The notes beneath the pieces are model-generated. The model ran no database searches. It was not told the origin of the DNA and worked only from the letters and a program-made list of their open reading frames with translations. From Trinickia violacea (GTDB taxonomy: Bacteria > Pseudomonadota > Gammaproteobacteria > Burkholderiales > Burkholderiaceae), in the NCBI RefSeq assembly GCF_005280735.1, contig NZ_CP040077.1:4278001-4342000 (forward strand): DNA of 64,000 nt, given 5' to 3'. Below, one piece after another: positions 28,407 to 36,415 of the stretch. Both the position numbers and the translations under genes were made by a program. Numbering within the stretch: position 1 is the stretch's first letter; each line of letters begins with the position of its first letter.

Positions 28407-28767
28407 GCGCCCACGCCGGTTTCTCCACGAGGACGTCCGTTCCTCGAGCCGGCTGAGCAGCGCCATCGCGACGTCTCCGCGACTTGCCGCCGCTCATATC
28501 GGACTAGTCCGATCGAAAAGGCGGGATCTGGCGTACTAGTCCTATGCCGATTTGCTCGTAATACTTGTAAACTTACCTCTCTCTCAAATCTCTTACGTGG
28601 TTGGCCCTCGGGTTAAAACACCCTTGGGCGCAGTTCAATGCCGCGCCTACATTGATGGAAAAGGCGCCGTAGCTGGTCGCGCCGACGTTTGCCAGCTTGC
28701 CGAAGTGCCCGCGGAGCCTTGCCCCAACCCCATGCCGCGAGCCACATCAATCAACGGATACCATTGC
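28407..28767. promoter_or_regulatory. Intergenic region between regulators 1 and 2 with operator-like palindromes
   Basis: 361 bp without a credible gene. It contains a perfect 16-bp palindrome at 28498-28513 and a second ACTAGT at 28535-28540 followed by CCTA. A 6-bp stem (28428-28433/28441-28446) after regulator 1 is too weak to call a terminator. The region probably carries the promoter and operators of regulator 2. Confidence 0.5.
28498..28513. promoter_or_regulatory. 16-bp palindrome, candidate regulator-binding site
   Basis: ATCGGACTAGTCCGAT is a perfect palindrome. Related ACTAGT or CTAGTAC sequences occur in several other intergenic stretches of this locus. It could be bound by one of the three RcsB-like dimers; no direct proof. 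Confidence 0.5.
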
Positions 28768-29484
28768 ATGAACCGCTTTTCCATCCGCGTTGCCATTGCC
28801 GACGACCACCCCGCGCTTCAAGTCGGACTTCAAGAAGTCCTAAGAAATACGGGGGAAATAGAAGTCGTCGGAATCTGCCGAAACTCCACCGATCTCGTTG
28901 ATCTGTTGCGACACGTCGCATGCGATGTCGTTATCAGCGAATACTCGATACCCAGTGGCAAATACCGTGACGGCCTGGAACTCTTCGGATTTCTACGTCG
29001 AAATTTTTCTGAGATCGGAATCGTCGTCCTGACGACGATCACCAATCCCGCCATGATGCGGACCCTCGCGTCCCAGGACCATCTCTCCGTCGTCAGCAAG
29101 GCTGATACGATCAATCACATTATCACCGCGATTTACGCCACCTTTGCGGGCACAAAGTACAATTCGCCGACCATCCGGTCGATTGCATCGTGTATGCATG
29201 CCAGCTCAATCGATGTGGTTGCTGAACTGTCTCCGAGAGAAATCGAGGTGATGAGGCTCTTTGCATCCGGCAACACCATCACCGATATTGCGGCCTACTT
29301 GAAGCGTAGCAAGCAGACCATCAGTTCGCACAAGCGAAGCGCAATGCGCAAGGTCGGCGCTTCAAACGATATCGAGCTGCTTTCATTTATATTGAACGGG
29401 CAGGTTGGGATCTCGCCGCTGGACGCTCAGCCGGAAGGCGTCGATTCCGTCGGTGCCATACTGCAGGATTGCGACGCGACGTGA
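28768..29484 (+). CDS. RcsB/FixJ-like response regulator 2 with Glu at the phosphorylation site
   Basis: 238 residues. The acidic pair 'IADDHP' and the Lys of 'VVSKADT' are kept, but the phospho-acceptor Asp is Glu58 ('DVVISEYSIPSG'). Glu at this site often mimics the phosphorylated state, so this protein may be always active or respond to other signals. The helix-turn-helix 'LSPREIEVMRLFASGNTITDIA' is intact. 'GKYRDGLELFGFLRRNF' resembles RcsB's region following its Asp. The ATG at 28768 matches the paralogue N-terminus. It is transcribed toward the fimbrial operon, 343 bp upstream of the pilin gene. Confidence 0.88.
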   Translation: MNRFSIRVAIADDHPALQVGLQEVLRNTGEIEVVGICRNSTDLVDLLRHVACDVVISEYSIPSGKYRDGLELFGFLRRNFSEIGIVVLTTITNPAMMRTLASQDHLSVVSKADTINHIITAIYATFAGTKYNSPTIRSIASCMHASSIDVVAELSPREIEVMRLFASGNTITDIAAYLKRSKQTISSHKRSAMRKVGASNDIELLSFILNGQVGISPLDAQPEGVDSVGAILQDCDAT

Positions 29485-29827
29485 TTAGAACGCTCCCGCA
29501 CCTTTCTCCGCACCTGTAATTCCCCAAGCGGAGCGGAATAACCAGCCGCTCACGCGCTCGTCAAAATCGGCTACCTCGAAGCATTCTCCGATTCCGCAAG
29601 CCTCGAAGGGGGCATTAATGTCCCCTTCGGTTTGCGGGACGACTGCTCTCAGCGATCTAGTACAAGTACGAATCCAGGTGGCCGCATTTCGGCATATTCC
29701 AATATCGCGGCGGAATCATAGCTGAGACAATCTTTTCGACGGTCGCACTAAATAACGCTGCGATCATCTAGCACTCCTCGTGAGTTAATTTTTCCACGCA
29801 ACACACGACGTAAAAGGTACAGAAAAT
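29485..29827. promoter_or_regulatory. Upstream region of the fimbrial operon
   Basis: 343 bp without a gene. It holds an imperfect hairpin (29594-29637) that could end the regulator-2 transcript, and the 5' element shared with the pilin pseudogene (29657-29720). AT content rises towards the pilin start. The fimbrial promoter is expected here. Confidence 0.6.
29657..29720 (+). repeat. Duplicated pilin upstream element, copy A
   Basis: Matches 36244-36300 in the same orientation. Positions 29684-29709 are identical over 26 bp to 36264-36289. Within it, TCGGCATATTCCAA (29689-29702) matches 10 of 14 positions of the known enterobacterial RcsAB-box consensus TAAGAATATTCCTA. CTAGTAC begins the repeat. 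The distance to the pilin ATG (118 bp) is nearly the same as in copy B (126 bp), arguing for a conserved control element. Confidence 0.8.
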
Positions 29828-30388
29828 ATGAACCTCAAATTCAATCGCATCGCCCAAACGTTGGCAGCCCTAACTGCTGTCGCATCGGCTCCCGCAGCAA
29901 TGGCAGCGGATGGCACGATCACCTTCACCGGTACGTTGAATGCCACCACTTGCACGATCACCGCAGGCGGTGGCGGAACCGGCACGAAAAACATTGCGGT
30001 GGAAATGCCGACCGTCTCGGCCAGCTCACTGTCGGCATCCGGCGACACTGCCGGGTTGAAGCCGTTTTCGATCAAGCTGAGCGGCTGCACGGGCGATGCC
30101 ACCTCCGTCGCGACCCACTTTGAGAACAGCGGCAAGGTCGACCAGACAACCAACCGGCTTAAACTCGACACGGGCACCGGTGCAGCAGAAAACGTTCAAA
30201 TCGAACTTTTGAACAAGGACAGGAGCCAGATCAAGATCGCCGCAACCTCGGGAAATCAGGAGTCGCAAAAGGTGGCTCTCACTGGCGGCGGCGCCCAACT
30301 GGACTACCACGCCCGGTACGTTGCCACTGGCGTGGCGAAAGCGGGTTCGGTTAACACGAGCATCGCGTATTCGCTCGAATACCAGTAA
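29828..30388 (+). CDS. Major fimbrial subunit of a chaperone-usher pilus
   Basis: 186 residues. A Sec signal peptide is cleaved near residue 26 ('AAMA'). The mature pilin has the conserved disulfide pair Cys42 and Cys87, an N-terminal beta-strand suited for donor-strand exchange, and a C-terminal motif ending 'SIAYSLEYQ' with the penultimate aromatic region recognised by PapD-like chaperones. It is first in a four-gene operon with chaperone, usher and tip protein. Two hairpins follow it, which may make its mRNA more abundant than the rest. Confidence 0.9.
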   Translation: MNLKFNRIAQTLAALTAVASAPAAMAADGTITFTGTLNATTCTITAGGGGTGTKNIAVEMPTVSASSLSASGDTAGLKPFSIKLSGCTGDATSVATHFENSGKVDQTTNRLKLDTGTGAAENVQIELLNKDRSQIKIAATSGNQESQKVALTGGGAQLDYHARYVATGVAKAGSVNTSIAYSLEYQ

Positions 30389-30398
30389 GCCAACAGAC

Positions 30399-30461
30399 TG
30401 CCGGACCAGCGTTGCGGTCCGGCACACACACCAGGCGGCTCGGCTTGTGAGGGCCGCCTGG
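30399..30461 (+). promoter_or_regulatory. Tandem hairpins between pilin and chaperone genes
   Basis: Two stem-loops: 30399-30407 with 30416-30424 (9 bp, 8-nt loop) and 30431-30439 with 30453-30461 (9 bp). There is no T run, so they fit mRNA stabilisation or partial attenuation after the pilin gene rather than full termination, as is common behind major-pilin genes. Confidence 0.6.
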
Positions 30462-30486
30462 CCAATCCACCAGACAGGAAAAGCAA

Positions 30487-31251
30487 ATGAGTCGCTGGAT
30501 ACCCAAAGTGCTCGCCATGCTGGCTCTGAACGCAATCGTTCTGGTCGGCCAGGCCCAGGCAAGTGTAGTGATCGCCGGTACGCGCGTCATTTTTTCGGGC
30601 GCCAACCGCGAAGTGAGCGTCAAACTCGACAACGACGGCAAGACGCCTGCACTCGTCCAGACCTGGATTGATACGGGCGACGCAAAGGCCGCTCCCGGGT
30701 CGATCAAGGTGCCCTTCGTCCTGACGCCATCGATGTTCCGCCTCGATCCGGGCAAGGGTCAGACAGTGCGCATGGTCTATACCGGCGAACCGCTGCCTGC
30801 GGACAGGGAATCCCTGTTCTGGCTGAACGTCCTCGAGATTCCCCCCAAGGTGCAGGATAGCGATGAAGCGAACAAGATTCAGCTAGCGTTTCGTACCCGC
30901 ATCAAGGTGATGTATCGGCCGGCCGGACTGCCCGGAAACGCAGGCGAGGCCCACTCCCAACTGAAGTGGGAAATCGTGCACCGCGACGGCGCCAAAGGCT
31001 ACGAACTCGCCGTGTCGAATCCCGGCCCATACGTCGTGAACCTGGGCAGCATCGAGCTTGATGTGGCCGGCCATAAGTACGAGATCGACCCCAAGTTTAT
31101 TCCGGCGAAAGACTCGGCTTACTTTCCGGTTCCCGGTCTCTCCGCGGCCCCTGCGAACGGCGCCACCGTGACGTACAGCAGCATCGACGACTGGGGGCTC
31201 ATCAATCCGGCAACGCCGGTCAAGGTCACTAGCAGCGACACCCCCCACTGA
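30487..31251 (+). CDS. PapD-like periplasmic fimbrial chaperone
   Basis: 254 residues. The signal peptide ends near residue 25 ('GQAQA'). Two immunoglobulin-like domains follow. 'VIFSGANREVSVKLDNDGKTPALVQTWID'-type strands of domain 1 and 'PSMFRLDPGKGQTVRMVYTG' are chaperone hallmarks, as is the Arg-rich 'FRTRIKVMYRPAGL' near the domain boundary. It folds and caps pilin subunits before delivery to the usher. It follows the pilin gene by 98 bp. Confidence 0.93.
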   Translation: MSRWIPKVLAMLALNAIVLVGQAQASVVIAGTRVIFSGANREVSVKLDNDGKTPALVQTWIDTGDAKAAPGSIKVPFVLTPSMFRLDPGKGQTVRMVYTGEPLPADRESLFWLNVLEIPPKVQDSDEANKIQLAFRTRIKVMYRPAGLPGNAGEAHSQLKWEIVHRDGAKGYELAVSNPGPYVVNLGSIELDVAGHKYEIDPKFIPAKDSAYFPVPGLSAAPANGATVTYSSIDDWGLINPATPVKVTSSDTPH

Positions 31252-31337
31252 GGCGCACCACGTGCCCAGGCGGTTGACCTCCTAGTACGTCCCCGCTTCA
31301 ACCATCCGTTCCTGCTGGCGCTGAACGCGCCCGGCAG

Positions 31338-31388
31338 GCGGGTGTTCGTCCGCTGCCCGACCGCACAGGGCAGCGGACGAACACCCGC
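31338..31388 (+). promoter_or_regulatory. 21-bp perfect stem-loop before the usher gene
   Basis: A perfect 21-bp inverted repeat (31338-31358 with 31368-31388), 9-nt loop, ending 30 bp before the usher ATG. No T run follows. It probably reduces or processes the transcript, so that less usher than pilin is made. CTAGTAC at 31282-31288 lies just upstream. Confidence 0.65.
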
Positions 31389-31418
31389 GTATCACTCAAA
31401 AAACATTACAGGATCACT

Positions 31419-34088
31419 ATGACGTTGCCTTCTCGCCACGGCAGCCTCGACGTCGGCCTGGTGCCGCGATTCGACCCGCTCTATCTGGCCATACTGTCCG
31501 CGCTTATGTTCTGGCAAGCGCCGGCGTGTGCCGCCCCCGAAAGCCAGAACGAACCGGCGGAGCACTCGAGCACCCAATCCGACGACGTCGAGTTCGACAA
31601 CACTTTCCTCTCGCCCAATGGCGGCGGCAACGTCGATCTTTCCCGTTTCGCGAAGGGCAACGTCGTCCTGCCGGGCGAATACAGCGTCGACATCTACCTC
31701 AACGGCAATAACGTCGCGCGCACACCGGTGTTGTTCCGCGCCGTTGCCGGCCAGAAAAACGCGCAGCCCTGCTTCAATGCAGCACTCCTGCAGAGTCTCG
31801 GTGTCGATCTGCAAAAGCTGCCGGTCGACATGCAGAACCAGCTCAAGGCGAGCGACGCGTGCGTGGCGCTGCCCCAGGCGATCACGGATGCGACCGTCGC
31901 ATTCGACTTCGGCGATCAGCGTCTCTCGGTCAGCATCCCGCAAAACGTGCTGCGCAGGACGCCGCGCGGTTACGTCAGCCCGGATCAGTGGAATGCCGGT
32001 GTCACCACCGGCATGCTGAACTACAACGCGAACGTGTACGCCACCCGCAATCCGGGCGGCGTCTCGACGTCGCAAGGCTATGCCTCGCTGACGGCGGGCC
32101 TCAACTTGGGCGGCTGGCATTTCCGGCACCAGGGCTCGTTCAGCTGGGCGAACACCGGCGGCAGCCAGTATCAGAACATCGCCACCTACGTGCAGCGCGA
32201 TCTGCCTTCGCTCGCGTCTCAGCTCACGATCGGCGAAGCCTATACCAGCGGCGACCTGTTCGATTCCACCGCGTTCCGGGGCGTCCAGCTCGGGACGGAC
32301 GACCGCATGCTGCCGGACTCGATGCGCGGCTATGCACCGGTCGTGCGCGGCATCGCCAACAGCAATGCGCAGGTCACGATTACCCAGGGTGGCCGCAAGA
32401 TCTATGAGACGACGGTTGCGCCCGGGGCTTTCGAGATCGACGATCTGTATCCCACCGGCTTTGGCGGCGACCTGCATGTTTCGGTCAAGGAAGCCGACGG
32501 CTCGGTCCACAGTTTCTCGGTGCCGTATGCCGCCGTCCCCCTCGCATTGCGTCCCGGCTTGCACCGGTACAACTTCGTGATCGGCACGGTCCGCATGGCC
32601 CAAAGCAACGCCAACCCGGTGTTCGCGCAAGGCACGTGGCAGCAGGGCATCACCAACCTGATCACCGGCTACGGCGGCATGACGGCGGCTGAGGGTTACA
32701 TCTCGGCCATGCTCGGTACCGCGCTCAACACGCCGATCGGCTCGGTCGGGCTGGATGTCACGCAAGCGATGACCTCCATTCCCGGCGCGCAGATCTACGG
32801 CGCGCAGCGCTACAACGGCACCAGTATGCGGGTCAGCTACTCGAAGTCGATTCCGCAAACGTCCACCGATATCGCCATTGCCGCGTACCGCTACTCGACC
32901 GGCGGCTTCTTTTCGCTCACCGACGCGATGCAGACGCGCGAAGCCATGGCGAACGGCGGTGCAGTGAGCAACGTCATGCGGCAACGCAACCGCGCCTCGG
33001 TCTCGGTCAACCAGGTGCTCGGCGAGAGAGCCGGGACTTTCGGCATGGCACTGTCGGGCAGCACCTACTGGAACCGCTCCGGCTCGGACCTGAGTTATAG
33101 CGTGGCGTACTCGAACGCCTTTCGCGATATCAACTACCAGCTTTCGGTGATGCGCGAAAGATCGAGCTTCGGTAGCACGAACACGACGTATTACGCGAAC
33201 GTCAGCATTCCGCTGGGCAAGTCGAACTCGGTCATGTCTTCTTCCAGCCTGACCCGCGACACCAGCGGACGCACCCAGGCGCAGACGACGCTGTCGGGCA
33301 GCGCCGGGGCCGACAACACGCTGTATTACAGCGCGACGGCCAACTATGCGAATCAAAGCAGCAGCAGAGCGACGACCGATGGAAGCGGCTCGATCGTGTA
33401 TCGCGCGCCGTACGCGGTATTGAGCGCGAGCGCCGGTGCAGGCCGGGGCTACCAGCAGGCATCGATCGGCGTGCAAGGCGGGGTGGTCGCGCATCCGGGC
33501 GGCATCACGCTGGCGCAACCGCTGTCGGACACGTTCGGCGTCGTCGAAGTGCCGGGCGCCGAAGGCGCACGTGTTCTCAATTCGCCTGGGGTACGGGTGG
33601 ACAGTCGCGGCTACGCGGTCGTCCCTTCGCTCACGCCGTATTCGATGAATGCCGTCGAACTCGATCCGACCGGGCTTCCGCTCGACGTGGAGTTGAAGAC
33701 CACCTCGCAGCAGGTTGCGCCCCATGCGGGAGCCGTGCCGTTGCTCAAGTTCCAGACCGACCTCGGCCGCACGGCGTTGATCACGGTCCGCCAGGCTAAC
33801 GGCGAGGCCCTGCCGTTCGGCGCCGAAGTGCTCGACGAATCCGGCAAGGAGGTCGGCGTCGTGGGCCAGGGCGACCGGATCCTCGCTCGCGGACTCGAGA
33901 ACGAGGGCACCCTGACCGTGCGCTGGAACGACAAGGCCGATACGTCATGCACCATGCCGTACAAACTGGGCGCGGCGAAAGACAGCAAGTCCACGCAGGG
34001 ATACCAGCAGATCGAAACGAGCTGCCGGATTTCATTGCCAACTAATCAAGCTGCGGAGAATACCGTGGGCAAGCCGCTTCAGAATTGA
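31419..34088 (+). CDS. Outer-membrane fimbrial usher (FimD/PapC family)
   Basis: 889 residues, the usual size for ushers. A signal peptide ends near 'APACAAPE'. An N-terminal domain for chaperone-subunit docking, a large 24-strand beta-barrel with an internal plug, and two C-terminal domains follow. 'RGYAPVVRGIANSNAQVTITQGGRKIYETTVAPGAFEIDDL'-type plug-region signatures are typical. A Cys pair lies near the C-terminus ('TSCTMPYK', 'ETSCRISL'). The long reading frame on the opposite strand is a composition shadow. Confidence 0.95.
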   Translation: MTLPSRHGSLDVGLVPRFDPLYLAILSALMFWQAPACAAPESQNEPAEHSSTQSDDVEFDNTFLSPNGGGNVDLSRFAKGNVVLPGEYSVDIYLNGNNVARTPVLFRAVAGQKNAQPCFNAALLQSLGVDLQKLPVDMQNQLKASDACVALPQAITDATVAFDFGDQRLSVSIPQNVLRRTPRGYVSPDQWNAGVTTGMLNYNANVYATRNPGGVSTSQGYASLTAGLNLGGWHFRHQGSFSWANTGGSQYQNIATYVQRDLPSLASQLTIGEAYTSGDLFDSTAFRGVQLGTDDRMLPDSMRGYAPVVRGIANSNAQVTITQGGRKIYETTVAPGAFEIDDLYPTGFGGDLHVSVKEADGSVHSFSVPYAAVPLALRPGLHRYNFVIGTVRMAQSNANPVFAQGTWQQGITNLITGYGGMTAAEGYISAMLGTALNTPIGSVGLDVTQAMTSIPGAQIYGAQRYNGTSMRVSYSKSIPQTSTDIAIAAYRYSTGGFFSLTDAMQTREAMANGGAVSNVMRQRNRASVSVNQVLGERAGTFGMALSGSTYWNRSGSDLSYSVAYSNAFRDINYQLSVMRERSSFGSTNTTYYANVSIPLGKSNSVMSSSSLTRDTSGRTQAQTTLSGSAGADNTLYYSATANYANQSSSRATTDGSGSIVYRAPYAVLSASAGAGRGYQQASIGVQGGVVAHPGGITLAQPLSDTFGVVEVPGAEGARVLNSPGVRVDSRGYAVVPSLTPYSMNAVELDPTGLPLDVELKTTSQQVAPHAGAVPLLKFQTDLGRTALITVRQANGEALPFGAEVLDESGKEVGVVGQGDRILARGLENEGTLTVRWNDKADTSCTMPYKLGAAKDSKSTQGYQQIETSCRISLPTNQAAENTVGKPLQN

Positions 34089-34108
34089 GCGGCAAGGGGT
34101 CATCCAAC

Positions 34109-35059
34109 ATGAACAACTTGCTTTCTATTGCGGTATTGGTCGCCACTTCGCTCACGCGGATGGCCCTTCTCCGATGGGCCAGAAACGGCCTCGCTGCCGT
34201 GGGACTCCTGGCTGCGTTTTCGTCGCCGGCATCTGCCGCTTCGTTCACCATGTTCGGGTCGTCGATTGTCGTACCTTCACGGCCCGCAGCTGGCACGATC
34301 GTCGCGCGCGACTATCTCACGACGCAACAAGTGTGCGGCGCAGCGCAATGTTCGTTAGGTGGTGGGACCCTGAGTTTGTACCCTAACGGCGGTAGCTCAT
34401 CGGTGACGGGGCCGGATATCAGTACCAATATCCCCGGTCTCAATACTCGAATACTCTTCAATGGGGTAGCGCAGAGGGGTGGCATGATAAATATGACGAT
34501 TACTGCCCCCGTTGAGGTTCAGTTGGTCGCCACGGGATCGACGATCTCCAGCGGTTCTTTGGCCGGGACGGCCAGTTCTCCCGAGTACTTCATTTATGCT
34601 AATGATTATCTCAGGATCAGTCTTTCAGCAAAGGTCACGGTCGTCGATGGAACCTGCTCGGTTCCGAACCAGACCATCACGCTACTGCCAACGAGTTCGA
34701 CAAAATTCACGGGCGTCGGCAACAGCCAGGGCACACAGAGTTTCAACCTGAACTTCACTAATTGCCCCGCGGGGTTCAACCGGGTGGGCTACAGCCTTGT
34801 ACCGGTCGGCAGCGAAACGACGGTCCCGGGCGCATTGCCGCTCAGCACCGGCTCGACCGCGACAGGCGCTCGCATACGGGTTGCCAACGCAAGCGGCAAT
34901 CCCGTGACATTCAACACATCGATCCCACTCACAGCCTATAGCCAGGCCACCGGTGGTTCGTATTCCGTTCCGTACCAGGCGTCGTATGTCCAGACGGGAA
35001 CGAGCGTCAAACCAGGCACAGTGAACGGCCAAATGCAGGTGCTGCTCGACTATCAATAG
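34109..35059 (+). CDS. Fimbrial tip adhesin/minor subunit
   Basis: 316 residues. A long signal region ends near residue 42 ('SSPASAASF'); an internal ATG at 34160 would give a 25-residue signal of more normal length, but AAGGGG favours 34109. The first half of the mature protein is a distinct domain, and the second half (about 170-316) is pilin-like with 'GTCSVPNQTITLLP', 'FNLNFTNCPAGF' and a terminal 'MQVLLDYQ' strand. The two-domain layout and position after the usher suggest the tip adhesin. The receptor is unknown. Confidence 0.85.
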   Translation: MNNLLSIAVLVATSLTRMALLRWARNGLAAVGLLAAFSSPASAASFTMFGSSIVVPSRPAAGTIVARDYLTTQQVCGAAQCSLGGGTLSLYPNGGSSSVTGPDISTNIPGLNTRILFNGVAQRGGMINMTITAPVEVQLVATGSTISSGSLAGTASSPEYFIYANDYLRISLSAKVTVVDGTCSVPNQTITLLPTSSTKFTGVGNSQGTQSFNLNFTNCPAGFNRVGYSLVPVGSETTVPGALPLSTGSTATGARIRVANASGNPVTFNTSIPLTAYSQATGGSYSVPYQASYVQTGTSVKPGTVNGQMQVLLDYQ

Positions 35060-35605
35060 GGGGCATCGGGGGGCGTCGAAACAATCTGCAAGTCACTTCG
35101 AATTCATGCGGCCAGGCAGCCAGCATGAATCGAATTCCTGGCTTCAGACCCACATGAGCCCCCCATTGCCTCGCATTGCACGCGCCGCTTTCCGGCCGGC
35201 AAGGCACGCGTGGAGCGCCTGACGTGCGAGCACGGCGTCCGGGCCGCGCCACGGCCGTTTCCAGGCACAAGCTCCCGGTCGCGCCGAATCTGTTGAACCG
35301 GGAGTTCGCGCCGGCTGCGCCGAATCATGTCTTACGTAGTCCTATTCGTACACGATCAAGGTTAATGCCCTACGGCATCGCCGCGCAAACACGGCGTGCC
35401 TTATCCAGCGGGTAGTTCAAATATTGCGCGGCCGCAAGCGCCTGCGCAACAGAAACCGCAAACCAGGACTAGTCTCATCCCGATCGATGTCAAAACCGTG
35501 CCTGTCAGAAGTCCGGAGCCCGACGATTCAGGTAGATTCCACTCATGTGTCACGGCCTCTCACTCACGGCGACAACCGGTCGCCTGCAGATCCACGAAAA
35601 CGGAC
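35060..35605. promoter_or_regulatory. Intergenic region between adhesin gene and regulator 3
   Basis: 546 bp with no convincing gene or terminator. It contains TAGTCCTA at 35339-35346 and ACTAGT at 35468-35473, related to the CTAG motifs elsewhere in the locus. A frame open from 35396 into regulator 3 has non-protein-like composition before 35606 and is not taken as coding. Confidence 0.45.
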
Positions 35606-36247
35606 ATGAAAATCATAATAACGGTTGCCGACAACCATCCAACACTGATCGTCGGCATCAAACATGAACTCGCCGGCATCCCGACCCTGGATGTCGCCGG
35701 CACAGCGTGCAACTCGACCGAGATCGTCAATCTACTGTCGAGCGTGTCGTGCGGCATCCTGATTATCGACTACGCGATGCCAGGCGACGAATTCGGCGAC
35801 GGCATGGCGCTGCTGTCGTTCCTGCGGCAGCGCTATCAGGACGTCCGGATCATCGTCTTCACGTCACTCGGCAATCCGGCGACGGCGGCCGGGATCGCGC
35901 GACCGGGTATCCAGTCGGTACTCGATAAAGTCGCCGAGATCGGCCATCTGTTCTCGGCCATTCATGCCGGCGCGACCGGCATGGAGCAGCCGAAGGCCCC
36001 GCACAACAGCCGGAGCCTCCCCAATCCGGTCTCGGCGGCCGAATTGACGAGACGCGAGGCAGAAGTCGTGCGGCTGTACACATCGGGCATGTCCATCAAC
36101 GAAATCGCCGCGCTGATGAAGCGCACGAAACAGACCATCAGCTCGCAGAAAATGAGTGCCATGCACAAGCTCGGCATCGAGCGTGATGCCGAGCTATTCC
36201 GGTTCGCTTACGAAACCGGGCTTGCGGGCGCGGCGCCCTGGGACTAG
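35606..36247 (+). CDS. RcsB/FixJ-like response regulator 3 with altered acidic pocket
   Basis: 213 residues, a paralogue of the two regulators upstream. The phospho-acceptor Asp55 is present ('LIIDYAMPGDEFGDG', close to RcsB's 'MPGDKYGDG'), but the usual Asp-Asp metal pair is Asp9-Asn10 ('VADNHP'). This could weaken Mg binding and phosphorylation. The helix-turn-helix 'LTRREAEVVRLYTSGMSINEIA' with 'TKQTISSQKMSAMHKLGI' is intact. It lies between the fimbrial operon and the pilin pseudogene, whose shared upstream element begins at its stop codon. Confidence 0.88.
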   Translation: MKIIITVADNHPTLIVGIKHELAGIPTLDVAGTACNSTEIVNLLSSVSCGILIIDYAMPGDEFGDGMALLSFLRQRYQDVRIIVFTSLGNPATAAGIARPGIQSVLDKVAEIGHLFSAIHAGATGMEQPKAPHNSRSLPNPVSAAELTRREAEVVRLYTSGMSINEIAALMKRTKQTISSQKMSAMHKLGIERDAELFRFAYETGLAGAAPWD

Positions 36248-36300
36248 TACGAATTCAGGCGGCGCATTTCGGCATATTCCAATATCGCGACGGAATAATA
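36244..36300 (+). repeat. Duplicated pilin upstream element, copy B
   Basis: Direct repeat of 29657-29720, with 26 identical bases (36264-36289) including the RcsAB-box-like TCGGCATATTCCAA (36269-36282). It begins inside the stop codon of regulator 3 and lies 126 bp upstream of the broken pilin start. The two copies are 6.6 kb apart and flank the whole fimbrial operon plus regulator 3. Confidence 0.8.
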
Positions 36301-36415
36301 ACTGCTTCAATATTATTTGCAGTCCGCATTAGATGCTATTGCGCCTCACTGTCACGCCTCATTCCCCATTTATAAATCCCGTTATGCCACACACACCGCA
36401 AAAGGCACGAAAAAT

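Noticed and set aside
28552..28767. Upstream extension of response regulator 2
   Set aside because: The paralogues start at the position matching 28768, and the extra 72 residues do not resemble protein; the DNA holds operator-like sequence instead.
31338..31388. Invertible promoter or phase switch at the usher inverted repeat
   Set aside because: The loop is only 9 nt and holds no promoter, and no fim-type recombinase gene is present in the window.
31392..33725. 777-residue frame opposite the usher gene
   Set aside because: Same GC-driven shadow; repetitive Arg/Ala/Val composition and no domain signatures.
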